Assembly (NCBI RefSeq): GCF_001040705.1
Contig: NZ_CVQP01000007.1
Span: 614,422 to 678,421 of the forward strand
Source of the DNA: Rhodococcus sp. RD6.2
GTDB taxonomy: Bacteria; Actinomycetota; Actinomycetes; Mycobacteriales; Mycobacteriaceae
Direction of reading: 5' to 3'
Length of the DNA stretch: 64,000 nt
Under the pieces are notes generated by a model, which searched no databases, was not told where the DNA came from, and saw only the letters and a program-made list of their open reading frames with translations. Every line of letters starts with the position of its first letter. The stretch's first letter is position 1. The position numbers were made by a program, and so were the translations under genes. Shown here one piece after another: positions 46,801 through 55,969 of the stretch.

Positions 46801-48765
46801 ATGGTGGAGCCGCAGTGGGTTCCGTCGGACGAGGACGTCGCAGAAGCGCGTCTCACCGATTTCGTCTCCTGGGTTCAGGGCCGCTGCGGCGTCACCTTGG
46901 CCGACTACCAGGCCCTGTGGCGGTGGTCGGTGAACGATCTCGACGATTTCTGGCAGGCGGTCTGGGAGTACTTCGAGGTTCAGTCCACGACTCCGCCTGG
47001 CGCGGCGCTCGTCGACGACTCGATGCCCGGTGCCCACTGGTTCCCCGAGGCCCGCGTCAACTACGTTCGGCAGGCGCTGCGCCACCAGACGCGGCTCCAT
47101 CCCGCGATCCGGTCGTCCGGTGAGGACACCCCCGACGTCGAGGTGTCCTGGGAGGAGTTGCGGCGGCAGGTCGGCGCGCTCGCATCGACGCTGAAAACGC
47201 ACGGCGTCGGTGAAGGAGACAGGGTCGTCGGCTACCTGCCGAACATCCCCGAGGCGATCGTCGCCTTCCTCGCGACGGCGAGCCTCGGCGCCGTCTGGGC
47301 GGCGTGCGGGCAGGACTACTCGGCCGCCGCCGCACTGACCAGGCTCGGCCAGCTCGACCCGACCGTGCTGATTGCCGCCGACGGCTACCGCTTCGGTGGT
47401 CGAGCACACCGGCGGGACGCCGACGTCGCGAAGGTGCGCGCCGGACTGCCCGGTCTTCGCCTGACGGTCCGCGTGGAGCGTCTCGGCGGCGAGGCGGGCG
47501 ACGTGCCCGACGGTCTTGGCCGGCCGGGAGCGGTGATGTGCTGGGAGGAGGCGTCCGCCGGCGACGCACCCCTCGACCCGGTGGACGTGCCGTTCGACCA
47601 TCCACTGTGGGTCGTGTTCTCCAGCGGCACCACCGGACTGCCGAAGGGCATCGTGCACGGCCACGGTGGGGTGATGCTGGAACACCTGAAATCGATTGCG
47701 CTGCAGAACGACATCGGACCGACCGACGCCCTTTTCTGGTACACCAGCCCCAGTTGGATGATGTGGAACTTCCAGGTCGCCGCGCTGCTCGTCGGCGCGA
47801 CGATCGTCTGCTACGACGGCAGCCCGTCTCATCCCGCACCGGACACGGTGTGGGACATCGCGTCCCGTCAGCGTGCGACGATGGTCGGCACGAGTCCCGG
47901 ATACGTGCTCGCCTGCGCGAAAGCCGGTGTCGTGCCGCGCGCCGATCACGACCTCGGTGCCCTGCGTGCCGTCGGGATCACCGGGTCGTCCCTTCCCGCG
48001 TCGTCGTCGCTGTGGCTGTCGGAGAACGTCGGCGAGTCGGTTCCGGTGTTCTCGATCAGCGGCGGCACCGACGTCGTGACAGCCTTCGCAGGCGGCGTGC
48101 GAACTGTGCCGGTGTGGCCGGGCGAGCTGTCCGTCCCGTACCTCGGGGTCGCGCTGGACGCCTTCGACGAGCAGGGCAGGCCGGTGCGCGGCCAGGTGGG
48201 TGAACTGGTGGTGACGCGGCCGATGCCGTCGATGCCGGTGCGCTTCTGGAACGACCCCGACGGCGAGAAGTACCGCGGCGCGTACTACGGCGTGTATCCC
48301 GGAGTATGGCGGCACGGAGACTGGATCACCATCACCGACCGCGGCAGCGTCGTTGTGCACGGTCGATCCGATTCGACGCTGAACCGCAACGGAATTCGGA
48401 TGGGTAGCGCCGACATCTACCAGGTCGTCGAAGGCCTTCCCGAGATCGCCGAAGCCCTCGTCCTCGGTGTCGAACAGTCGGACGGCGGATACTGGATGCC
48501 GCTGTTCGTGGTGCTCGCGGACGGCGCCGAGCTCGACGACGCGTTGCGCGGCCGGATCGCCGCCGCGGTCCGCGACCAGGTGTCGCCGCGGCACGTCCCC
48601 GACGAGATCATTGCGGCCCCCGGTATCCCGCACACCCGCACAGGCAAGAAGCTCGAGGTTCCGATCAAGAGAATCCTTCAGGGCGGTGATCCGACGACGG
48701 CCGTCGACAGGTCAGCCGTCGATGCCCCTGACCTGGTCGACTGGTACACGGCTCAGCGGCCGTGA
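46801..48765 (+). CDS. Acetoacetate-CoA ligase (acetoacetyl-CoA synthetase)
   Basis: A 654-residue ANL ligase of the AACS type. The N-terminal WVPSDEDVAEARLTDFVSWV and DFWQAVWEYFEV are AACS-specific; the P-loop is FSSGTTGLPKGIVHGHGG, the A5 region contains ISGGTDVVTAF, and the catalytic Lys is in HTRTGKKLEVPIKR. It would recapture acetoacetate made by the CitE-like lyase as acetoacetyl-CoA for thiolysis, completing leucine breakdown. ATG at 46801 one base after the citE stop. Mycobacterial versions of this cluster usually have a CoA transferase instead. Confidence 0.92.
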   Translation: MVEPQWVPSDEDVAEARLTDFVSWVQGRCGVTLADYQALWRWSVNDLDDFWQAVWEYFEVQSTTPPGAALVDDSMPGAHWFPEARVNYVRQALRHQTRLHPAIRSSGEDTPDVEVSWEELRRQVGALASTLKTHGVGEGDRVVGYLPNIPEAIVAFLATASLGAVWAACGQDYSAAAALTRLGQLDPTVLIAADGYRFGGRAHRRDADVAKVRAGLPGLRLTVRVERLGGEAGDVPDGLGRPGAVMCWEEASAGDAPLDPVDVPFDHPLWVVFSSGTTGLPKGIVHGHGGVMLEHLKSIALQNDIGPTDALFWYTSPSWMMWNFQVAALLVGATIVCYDGSPSHPAPDTVWDIASRQRATMVGTSPGYVLACAKAGVVPRADHDLGALRAVGITGSSLPASSSLWLSENVGESVPVFSISGGTDVVTAFAGGVRTVPVWPGELSVPYLGVALDAFDEQGRPVRGQVGELVVTRPMPSMPVRFWNDPDGEKYRGAYYGVYPGVWRHGDWITITDRGSVVVHGRSDSTLNRNGIRMGSADIYQVVEGLPEIAEALVLGVEQSDGGYWMPLFVVLADGAELDDALRGRIAAAVRDQVSPRHVPDEIIAAPGIPHTRTGKKLEVPIKRILQGGDPTTAVDRSAVDAPDLVDWYTAQRP

Positions 48766-48973
48766 CGGGGTCGCCGCGGGGTGTTGCGTATCGCTCCGTA
48801 ACGAAACTTTTGTGAAGTCGACCACAGCGCGGGTCCGATTCCCTTACGCTGCTGCCAAGTCGGGCGTCAGGGTATGGGTCCTCGGCGGGAAGCTGGCCGA
48901 CAGTGCAGCTCAGCGTCGCGCGGACCTGGCTCGGGTGCCCGGAAGGAAGCTGTCCACATGCAAAGGACCCGAC

Positions 48974-50206
48974 GTGAACCTGAAGAGAATCGCCCCCGCG
49001 ATCACCGCTCTCGCGACCGTGAGCCTGATCGCTGCGGGTTGCAGCAGTGACAGCGGGTCGGACTCCGATGCGGCTGGCACCGCGGCCACCGGAGACCCGA
49101 TCAAGGTCGGTCAGATCGTGCCCATCGAGGCGCCCGGTCTCGGATCGGTCGGATACGCCGCGAGCACGGTCGCGTCGGTCGACGCGTTCAACGCGCGGGG
49201 CGGCGTGAACGGACGTCCGCTCGAACTGATTCAGTGCGACTCGATGGGTGATCCGAACAAGGAAGTCGACTGCGCGAACAAGATGGTCTCCGAGGGAGCC
49301 GTCGCCACGCTCGCGGACTTCACGCCTGCCTCGTCCGAGGCGTCGTCGAAGATCCTGTTCGACGCGGGCATCGCGCGGGTCGGACTGAACCCGGTGAACA
49401 TGGCGGACTTCACCGCCACCAACGTGTACACCCCGTTCTCCGGCTCGCTGCTCAACCTGTACGGGATGATCGACATGCTGGTGGCGCAGGGCAAGACCAA
49501 GCTCTCGTTGATGCGTCCGGACCTCCCGGTCACCGCGCAGCTGGTCGGCCTCCTGACCCCGGCCGTGCAGGCGAAGGGCGCAGAAATCGTCAACGACGTC
49601 GCGGTGGGCGCGGGCGCCACCGACTACACCCAGTTCATCGCCGCGGCGGAGCGCAACGGTGCGGACGGCGTGATCATGGCCCTGGGCGCGAGCGATGCCA
49701 ACCCGATCTCGCAGGCATTCGAGCAGCTCGGGTCGACGCTGACCTTCGCACTGGGCACGGCGGGCTTCACCCAGGCCGACCTGCAGGACCTCGGCACCTT
49801 CGCCACCTCCTCCACCTACACCAGCCCGACCCCGGCGCCGTCGTCGAGCACCGAGGACTTCCCCGGACTCGCGGACTTCCTCGCGGACATGGAGCAGTCG
49901 GGCAAGGAGGAGCTCGAACTGCCGAACCTCAACGGCGACACGGTGAATCCGTGGCTGTCGGTGCGTGCGTTCGGTGAGGTCGCCACGGGGCTCGACGAGA
50001 TCGACGCCAAGACTGTCTGGGGCGGATTCGAGAACGCCAAGAATCTCGACATGGCAGGTCTGGTCCCGGCATGGACGCCCGGTGACGTGGAGCCGTTCGG
50101 CATCTTCCAGCGGGTCTCGAACTCGATGATGTACCGGATGACGTTCGACGGTGACGTCCTCGTCACCGATCCGACGCAGTACGACCTGCGCACTCCCACC
50201 TCCTGA
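48974..50206 (+). CDS. Branched-chain-type ABC transporter substrate-binding lipoprotein, copy 1
   Basis: A 410-residue type I periplasmic-binding protein anchored as a lipoprotein: signal ending in the lipobox IAAGC (Cys near residue 18), then a Ser/Asp/Thr linker. The binding fold includes VDAFNARGGVNGRPLELIQC and VGAGATDYTQFIAAAERNGA. LivJ/LivK relatives bind amino acids or other small acids. GTG at 48974 with AAAGGA. The 208-bp gap after acetoacetyl-CoA synthetase shows no gene. First gene of a three-gene operon repeated at 56.4-61.1 kb. Confidence 0.88.
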   Translation: MNLKRIAPAITALATVSLIAAGCSSDSGSDSDAAGTAATGDPIKVGQIVPIEAPGLGSVGYAASTVASVDAFNARGGVNGRPLELIQCDSMGDPNKEVDCANKMVSEGAVATLADFTPASSEASSKILFDAGIARVGLNPVNMADFTATNVYTPFSGSLLNLYGMIDMLVAQGKTKLSLMRPDLPVTAQLVGLLTPAVQAKGAEIVNDVAVGAGATDYTQFIAAAERNGADGVIMALGASDANPISQAFEQLGSTLTFALGTAGFTQADLQDLGTFATSSTYTSPTPAPSSSTEDFPGLADFLADMEQSGKEELELPNLNGDTVNPWLSVRAFGEVATGLDEIDAKTVWGGFENAKNLDMAGLVPAWTPGDVEPFGIFQRVSNSMMYRMTFDGDVLVTDPTQYDLRTPTS

Positions 50207-50234
50207 GCTCCGCTCCCCACCTGGAGATTGACGA

Positions 50235-52949
50235 ATGACTGAGTTCTTGCAGTTCGCGATTCTCGGCCTGGGAGCAGGGTCCGCCTACGCTCTCCTGGCT
50301 CAGGGCATCGTGCTGGTCTACCGCGGATCAGGAGTGGTGAACTTCGCGCAGGGCGCGATCGCCATGGTGGGGGCCTACATCTGCCTGGAAACCCTGCAGC
50401 GTGACCTCGACTGGGGTCTGCTGCCTGCCTTCCTGGTAGCGGTGGTGGTGGCCGGACTGATCGGCCTGACATTTCAACTGTTGGTGTTGCGGTGGCTCGC
50501 CAACGCCGCGCCGATCGTCCGGCTCGCCGCCACCCTCGGCCTGATGGTGATCCTGCAGGCCGGGGTGCAGCAGTATTACGGCAGCACGTCGATCCGCGTG
50601 CGCACCTTCCTGCCCGACGAGGCATATCGCTGGGGAGGTGTTGTGGTGCAGCAGGATCGGATGATCCTGCTCGGCATCGCGGTGGCGTCGACGGTGGCAC
50701 TGTGGGCGTGGACCAGGTTCACCCGGGTGGGCCTGGCCATCACAGCATCCGCCGAGAACGAGCGCGCCACCGCTGCGCTCGGATGGTCCCCGCAGCGCCT
50801 CGCCACGCTGACCTGGACCGTCGGCGGCGCCCTCGCCGGTGCCGCAGGCATCCTGGTGGCGCCGCTGACCGGACTCACCCCATCGGCATTCGTGGTGATC
50901 GTGACGGTGTCGGCGCTCGCCGCTGCGCTTCTCGGCGGGTTCAAGTCCTTCCCGCTCACCCTGCTCGGCGGCCTGCTGCTCGGTGTCGGCGAGAGCGTGG
51001 TCGTGCTCTACCAGGACGACCTGCGTGACCTGCTCGGAATGGAAACGCTCACCGGCGTCAACCGTGCGGTGCCGTTCCTGGTGATCCTCGTCGTCCTGGT
51101 GGTGCGGGGGAAGGGGCTGCCGTTGCGCAGCCACGTCTCCGAACGGCTGCCGACGCTCGGTTCCGGCGAGATCCGCTGGCCGCTCGTCATTCTCGGGACC
51201 GTGGTGGCGGTCGGCATCATCCTGAGCGGCGGCGACTGGCTGCGATCGCTGACCCTGACCCTCGCCGCGGCAGTGTTCCTGCTCTCGATCGTGGTCCTCA
51301 CCGGTTTCGCCGGACAGCTGTCGCTCGCCCAGTACACCGTCGGTGGCCTCGGCGCCCTGTTCGCCGCACGCCTCGTGGGGCAGGCAGGCTGGCCGCTCGT
51401 ACCCGCGGCGCTGGTGAGCGTGGCTGCGGTGATTGCGATCGGTGTGGTGTTCGCACTGCCTGCACTGCGCACCCGCGGTGTGAACCTGGCCGTGGTCACC
51501 CTGGGGCTCGGGTTCACCATCCAGGAGATGGTCTTCAACAACCCGACCTTCACCGGCGACAAGCTCGAAGGCTCGGTGAAGATCCACGAGCTGAGCCTGT
51601 TCGGACTCGACGTGACGCCGAGCGCCCACCCCGAGCGGTGGGCAACGGTGTGCCTCGTGGCGCTGGTGATCTGCGGTCTGATGGTCGCGAACCTGCGGCG
51701 TTCGCGCACTGGGCGACGGCTCATCGCGGTCCGCACCAACGAACGGGCCGCAGCCTCACTCGGTATCAGCGTGTTCGGGGTCAAGATCTACGCGTTCGCG
51801 CTCGCGTCGGGCCTGGCCGCGGTGGCGGGCATCATCCTGGGCCTGCGCAACACCGCCGTCACCTACCTCGAGTTCAACGTGTTCGCCTCGATCAACGCCG
51901 TCGTTCAGGCGGTGACCGGCGGACTCGGGTTCGTCACGGGCAGCCTCATCGGCTCGCTGATGGCACCCGGTGCTCTCTTCAGCCGCCTGCTCTCCGGATT
52001 GGCCATCGCCGCGCTGCTCGGCGGCGTGATCCTCATCGTCACCCTGCTCACCAACCAGAACGGCATCGCCGACATGATCTCGCGAGGACTTCGGGACATC
52101 CCCGGACTGGGTGCCCTGTTGTCGAGCACCAAGGGTCGAGGTCACGAGCTCTCGGCCGAAACGGCCACCGGAGTGGTCAGCCCGACACCGCTGTCGGTGC
52201 GCGGTCTGACGGTGCGGTTCGGGGGCGTGACCGCCGTCGACGGCGTCGATCTCGACATCGCGCCCGGACAGGTGGTGGGCCTGATCGGACCCAACGGTGC
52301 GGGCAAGACCACCGTGATCGACGCGATCACCGGTTTCGTCAGCCCCACGTCCGGGCAGCTCACACTCGGCGACGAGGACATCACCGGCTGGTCCGCAGCG
52401 CGGCGTTCCAAGGGCGGACTCCGTCGGTCCTTCCAGTCGCTCGAACTGTTCGAGGACGTGACGGTCGGCGAGAACCTGCACGCAGGCGCCGACGAGTCCG
52501 GCTGGCGTACCTGGGTCACCGACCTGATCCGCCCGGGCCGACATCCCCTCTCCCCGAGTGCGTCAACCGTGGTGCGGGACTTCGAACTCGAGAACGACCT
52601 CGACGTGCTGCCGGGCGAGTTGTCCTACGGCAGGCGCAGGCTGGTCGGTATCGCACGGGCGGTCGCGTCCGCGCCGTCCGTCATCCTGCTCGACGAGCCC
52701 GCGGCCGGTCTGGACGACGCCGAGAGCCGTGAACTCGCCGTCGCCATCCGGCACCTGGCCGTGCAGCGCGGAGCGGGAGTGCTCCTCATCGAGCACGACA
52801 TGGGCCTGGTGATGACCACGTGTGATCGGATCGTGGTGCTCGAGGCAGGCAAGGTGATCGCGGCGGGCACGCCGGACGAGATCGCCGCCAGCCCGGCGGT
52901 CCGCGACGCCTACCTGGGAACCGAAGACGAGACGGAGGCGGCGCGATGA
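50235..52949 (+). CDS. LivH-LivM-LivG fusion protein, copy 1
   Basis: A 904-residue polypeptide that contains a whole transporter core. Residues 1-290 match LivH permease (GLGAGSAYALLAQGIVLVYR), about 310-620 match LivM (TLTLAAAVFLLSIVVLTGFA and TLGLGFTIQEMVF), and about 650-904 form the LivG ATPase with Walker A GPNGAGKTT (near 685), signature LSYGRRRLVGIARA and Walker B VILLDEPAAGLDD. In most bacteria these are three genes. GGAG precedes the ATG at 50235. Stop overlaps the livF-type gene by four bases. Confidence 0.9.
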   Translation: MTEFLQFAILGLGAGSAYALLAQGIVLVYRGSGVVNFAQGAIAMVGAYICLETLQRDLDWGLLPAFLVAVVVAGLIGLTFQLLVLRWLANAAPIVRLAATLGLMVILQAGVQQYYGSTSIRVRTFLPDEAYRWGGVVVQQDRMILLGIAVASTVALWAWTRFTRVGLAITASAENERATAALGWSPQRLATLTWTVGGALAGAAGILVAPLTGLTPSAFVVIVTVSALAAALLGGFKSFPLTLLGGLLLGVGESVVVLYQDDLRDLLGMETLTGVNRAVPFLVILVVLVVRGKGLPLRSHVSERLPTLGSGEIRWPLVILGTVVAVGIILSGGDWLRSLTLTLAAAVFLLSIVVLTGFAGQLSLAQYTVGGLGALFAARLVGQAGWPLVPAALVSVAAVIAIGVVFALPALRTRGVNLAVVTLGLGFTIQEMVFNNPTFTGDKLEGSVKIHELSLFGLDVTPSAHPERWATVCLVALVICGLMVANLRRSRTGRRLIAVRTNERAAASLGISVFGVKIYAFALASGLAAVAGIILGLRNTAVTYLEFNVFASINAVVQAVTGGLGFVTGSLIGSLMAPGALFSRLLSGLAIAALLGGVILIVTLLTNQNGIADMISRGLRDIPGLGALLSSTKGRGHELSAETATGVVSPTPLSVRGLTVRFGGVTAVDGVDLDIAPGQVVGLIGPNGAGKTTVIDAITGFVSPTSGQLTLGDEDITGWSAARRSKGGLRRSFQSLELFEDVTVGENLHAGADESGWRTWVTDLIRPGRHPLSPSASTVVRDFELENDLDVLPGELSYGRRRLVGIARAVASAPSVILLDEPAAGLDDAESRELAVAIRHLAVQRGAGVLLIEHDMGLVMTTCDRIVVLEAGKVIAAGTPDEIAASPAVRDAYLGTEDETEAAR

Positions 52950-53692
52950 GCACCACACAACCGGAGGAAGCGCTGTCCACGACGGTGCTCGAATTCCAGG
53001 GCCTGAGCGCAGGGTACGGCGGGGCCGTGGTGTGCCGCGGCCTCGACATCACCGTGAAGTCCGGGGAGGTGGTGGCCCTGATCGGAGCGAACGGCGCGGG
53101 CAAGTCCACCACGATGCTCACGGCGGCAGGCGAACTGGCGCCGATCTCGGGCCGCGTGTCCGTGCTCGGTTCCGACAAGCGGGCGCCGCTCGCCACCCTG
53201 GCGCGGCGGGGACTGAGCTACGTCACCGAGGAACGGTCGGTGATCATGGGTCTGACCACCGCCGAGAATCTGAGGCTCGCCGGCGTCAGCGCCGAGGCGG
53301 CGTGCGGGGTGTTCCCGGAACTGCGAGCCCTCCTCGGGCGTCCGGCGGGCCTGTTGTCCGGCGGTGAGCAGCAGATGCTCACCCTGGCCCGGGCGCTGGC
53401 GCGAAGCCCGAAACTGCTGCTGGCAGATGAGTTGTCGCTCGGGCTGGCGCCGCAGATCGTGGCGCGGTTGCTCGATGTGGTCCGGGAGGCGGCTGACACC
53501 CGGAATCTCGGCGTGTTGCTGGTCGAACAGCATGTCCGGCAAGTCCTCCGGGTGGCCGATCGGGTGTACGTGATGCGCCGTGGCCAGGTGATCCTGGAGG
53601 GGTCGGCGACGGAGATCGCGGCCGATCTCGACGCTGTCCAGCGGGCATATCTGTCTGCCCCTGTCGCCGACGAGGTGCCACCGATGCTCTGA
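52946..53692 (+). CDS. Branched-chain-type ABC transporter ATPase (LivF type), copy 1
   Basis: A 248-residue ATPase. Walker A is GANGAGKSTT, the signature is LLSGGEQQMLTLARAL, and Walker B reads KLLLADELSLGLAP, with the LivF-type Leu in place of the usual Pro after Glu. It pairs with the ATPase domain of the fusion protein. ATGA overlap with the fusion gene. Followed by a 218-bp gap that carries a 51-bp palindromic element and then the convergent hydrolase gene. Confidence 0.9.
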   Translation: MSTTQPEEALSTTVLEFQGLSAGYGGAVVCRGLDITVKSGEVVALIGANGAGKSTTMLTAAGELAPISGRVSVLGSDKRAPLATLARRGLSYVTEERSVIMGLTTAENLRLAGVSAEAACGVFPELRALLGRPAGLLSGGEQQMLTLARALARSPKLLLADELSLGLAPQIVARLLDVVREAADTRNLGVLLVEQHVRQVLRVADRVYVMRRGQVILEGSATEIAADLDAVQRAYLSAPVADEVPPML

Positions 53693-53805
53693 GCCGGCGG
53701 CGCGAACGCGGTTTTCGCGAATTCGTACCCGTGGCGTGTCCGCTGTTCGTGGTGCTTGCGGCGGTCGTGACGGGTGCTGCGCGCGTCACCACCCTCCGCC
53801 TGTGT

Positions 53806-53856
53806 GACCGAATGTGGCGTTCGGTCGGTTGAAGTGACCGAACGCCACATTCGGTC
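53806..53856. repeat. 51-bp palindromic repeat element, copy A
   Basis: Two 21-base arms (53806-53826 and 53836-53856) are perfect complements around a 9-nt centre. Each arm is itself a partial dyad (GACCGAA...TTCGGTC). A second copy, identical at 45 of 51 positions and in the same orientation, lies at 55880-55930. Copy A sits between convergent livF and hydrolase genes where it could terminate both. No transposase or longer flanking homology was seen. Confidence 0.75.
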
Positions 53857-53910
53857 AACTGGGGTACATGGGTGAGGTGGGTGAGTGGGGTCGGCGAGCA
53901 CGCCGCGAAG

Positions 53911-54795
53911 CTAGCCATCTGCCAGTCCGGTCAGCGCCACGCCCAGGGCCGCATCGACCTCCCGTCGGGGCGACATCGGCAGTGTGTGGTGGCTCGCTTC
54001 GTTCACCGTGATGACCGAGATCCGCGGGTAGGTGCCGTTGATGCTATCGGCGAGGCGTCGACTGTCGTGCACGCGACTACCGCCGGCAAGGATCACCGTC
54101 GTATCCGTTTGCAAGGCTGCGAGTTCGCTGGGTCGGGGGCGTTTCGGCACAACCACTTTCGCCGAGGGAAAGTGTGCGGAACCGCGTGCGAGAAGGTCGA
54201 GCCAGTCGCCGTCGACGGCGCGTCCGCGAGTCTCCCAGCGGAGAAGCCCGCGCTGTCGATCCTCGGTGGGGCGAAGAAGGAGAGGGGTGGCGCGCGCGAG
54301 ATAGTGTGCGCGCATTCCCGTGAAGCACGAATTGGGGTCGAGCAGGGCAAGCGTCGACACCCGTTCGGGACGACGCAGCGTGTGGGCCAGCGCGATCATC
54401 GCGCTATAGGAGTGCCCGGCGAGCGCGTAGGTGTCGAGACCGAGGCCTCGGATCACCGAATCGAACCACGACAGGAGGTCGTCGACGGTCCGGACCGGAG
54501 TGCCCACGGCCCTGCTGCGTCCGGCGTCACCCATCAGGTCGACGGCATGCACCCGATACCGAGCGGCGAGCGCACCTGCATTGGCGAACCACACCGTCGA
54601 GGTGGCGCCCGCCCCGGGCAGGAGGATCAGGGACGGGGAATCGGGATGGCCGCAGGTGTTCACTCGCGTGATTCCGTACTCGGATTCGAGGTCCGTGGAT
54701 TCGACGGCGACGGGCCACTTGTCGAGAACTCGGTCGTAGGCGCGGTAGAAGGCGACTCCATCGCTGGTGGCGGCGAACTCGGTTGTGGACGGCAT
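53911..54795 (-). CDS. Alpha/beta hydrolase
   Basis: A 294-residue alpha/beta hydrolase with oxyanion region LILLPGAGATSTVWFANAGA, nucleophile elbow ALAGHSYSAMIA (Ser in GHSYS) and a late catalytic His in EASHHTLPM. The acid residue is less clear. Substrate unknown. ATG at 54795 is chosen because GAGGGG lies eight bases upstream; a GTG at 54804 would overlap it. Divergent from the marR gene across 94 bp with a clear operator-like dyad, so it is the likely target of that regulator. Confidence 0.83.
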   Translation of the reverse strand: MPSTTEFAATSDGVAFYRAYDRVLDKWPVAVESTDLESEYGITRVNTCGHPDSPSLILLPGAGATSTVWFANAGALAARYRVHAVDLMGDAGRSRAVGTPVRTVDDLLSWFDSVIRGLGLDTYALAGHSYSAMIALAHTLRRPERVSTLALLDPNSCFTGMRAHYLARATPLLLRPTEDRQRGLLRWETRGRAVDGDWLDLLARGSAHFPSAKVVVPKRPRPSELAALQTDTTVILAGGSRVHDSRRLADSINGTYPRISVITVNEASHHTLPMSPRREVDAALGVALTGLADG

Positions 54796-54817
54796 GCGCG
54801 GCACCCCTCGAATTTAG

Positions 54818-54831
54818 CTCGATGTATCGAG
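54818..54831. promoter_or_regulatory. MarR operator-like dyad
   Basis: CTCGAT-GT-ATCGAG is a perfect dyad in the 94-bp divergent gap between the hydrolase and marR genes. A further half-site ATCGAGA follows at 54843. The placement is 22 bp before the hydrolase start and 59 bp before marR, as expected for a repressor controlling both. Confidence 0.55.
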
Positions 54832-54889
54832 ATTCTTGATTGATCGAGATAGTAGGGTGAGTGTCCCGGTGTGTCGAGAGGGAGCTGCG

Positions 54890-55363
54890 ATGAACGAGGG
54901 CGACGTGACCCGGACCGACGGGTCGATGGGCGTGGTGCATCAACTCCGGGCGCTCGTCGTCGATCTGCACCTTCTCGGCGCGGAGTTCGCGCGGGTGAAC
55001 GGGCTGCATCCCACCGATGTCCGGGCGCTGATCTGCCTACTCGACGCGACGCGCGCAGGACGAGCGGCGACCCCTACCTGGCTACGAGAGCAACTGCATC
55101 TGAACTCGGCGTCCGTGACCGCACTGATAGATCGGATGGAGAGGGCCGGTCACGTGGCGAGGCGCCGCGACGACGCCGACCGCAGACGAGTCCTGCTCGA
55201 AGCGACGCCGGCGGCAATGGACCTCGGCTGGTCCTTCTTCGGTCCGCTCATCGGAAACGCGACCGGCACAGTCGATTCGTACACGCCGGCCGAACTGGCG
55301 GTGGTCGAGAGGTTCCTGGGCGACATGAGGCGCAGCGTCCTCGAGACCGGAATCCCCGAGTAG
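54890..55363 (+). CDS. MarR family transcriptional regulator
   Basis: A 157-residue winged-helix regulator. LHPTDVRALICLLDATRAGR, LREQLHLNSASVTALIDRME and the wing AGHVARRRDDADRRRVLLEA give the full MarR pattern. ATG at 54890 is preceded by GAGGGAG. Divergent from the hydrolase gene with the dyad between them. Its end is only six bases from the convergent GNAT gene end. Confidence 0.88.
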   Translation: MNEGDVTRTDGSMGVVHQLRALVVDLHLLGAEFARVNGLHPTDVRALICLLDATRAGRAATPTWLREQLHLNSASVTALIDRMERAGHVARRRDDADRRRVLLEATPAAMDLGWSFFGPLIGNATGTVDSYTPAELAVVERFLGDMRRSVLETGIPE

Positions 55364-55369
55364 GGCGGA

Positions 55370-55834
55370 TCAGTCGAGCGGCATCGTCATGAACACACTG
55401 TTCGGATCGGGTCGATAGTCGCCGAACGGGGGACACGGCACGAATCCAAACCAGGTGTAGAGCCGACGAGCAGGCGCGAAGAACTCCATCGATCCCGTCT
55501 CCAAGGAGACCCGTGTGATTCCGCGGCTCCTCGCGTCGGCCACCATGTGTTCGAGCAGGCTCCGCGCGATGCCCCGTCCACGCAACTCGGGGTCGGTCCG
55601 CATGCTCTTGACCTCCTCGTGTGAGGGGCTGACCTTCGCGAGGGCGCCAGTAGCGGCAATCGAACTCCGATGACGGACGACCCAGACGCGGATGGACGGA
55701 TTGTCGAGTTCGGCAAGGCTCAGGGCATGCTGACTTTCCGTCGGTGCAGTCGGGGCGAGGTCGTCGAGATGTGCGCGCAGGAAGGCGGTCAGTCGCGCGT
55801 CGCCGAAGTCGGCAGGTTCGATCACGAGATCCAC
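55370..55834 (-). CDS. GNAT family N-acetyltransferase
   Basis: A 154-residue GNAT protein. The acetyl-CoA-binding motif A reads VKSMRTDPELRGRGIARSLL (R-G-x-G-I-A), preceded by the beta4 strand and followed by VSLETGSMEFFAPARRLYTW and FGFVPCPPFGDY. It resembles PhnO/YhbS-like small acetyltransferases. GTG at 55834 is chosen; a longer frame would translate the adjacent 51-bp palindromic element and is not credible. Substrate unknown. Confidence 0.85.
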   Translation of the reverse strand: MDLVIEPADFGDARLTAFLRAHLDDLAPTAPTESQHALSLAELDNPSIRVWVVRHRSSIAATGALAKVSPSHEEVKSMRTDPELRGRGIARSLLEHMVADARSRGITRVSLETGSMEFFAPARRLYTWFGFVPCPPFGDYRPDPNSVFMTMPLD

Positions 55835-55879
55835 GGCTGAATTCTGCCCCTCTGGAGTGGGGAATCTGTCTACTTCCCT

Positions 55880-55930
55880 GACCGAACGTGGCGTTCGGTC
55901 AGTTGACCTGACTGAACGCCACACTCGGTC
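55880..55930. repeat. 51-bp palindromic repeat element, copy B
   Basis: Same element as at 53806-53856: arms 55880-55901 and 55909-55930 pair with three mismatches. It begins 45 bp upstream of the GNAT start, in a divergent region rather than between convergent genes. Together copies A and B bracket the hydrolase-marR-GNAT block. Confidence 0.7.
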
Positions 55931-55969
55931 GAACGGAAATGGTGTCGGGGGCGGGTGGGGGTGGGGTGG

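Noticed and set aside
55835-55924. N-terminal extension of the GNAT protein (about 30 residues)
   Set aside because: The extra residues are translated from palindromic element B, and similar frames arise from copy A, so they reflect the repeat and not a conserved protein.
53806-55930. Terminal inverted repeats of an insertion sequence
   Set aside because: The two 51-bp elements are in direct, not inverted, orientation, and no transposase or resolvase lies between or near them.
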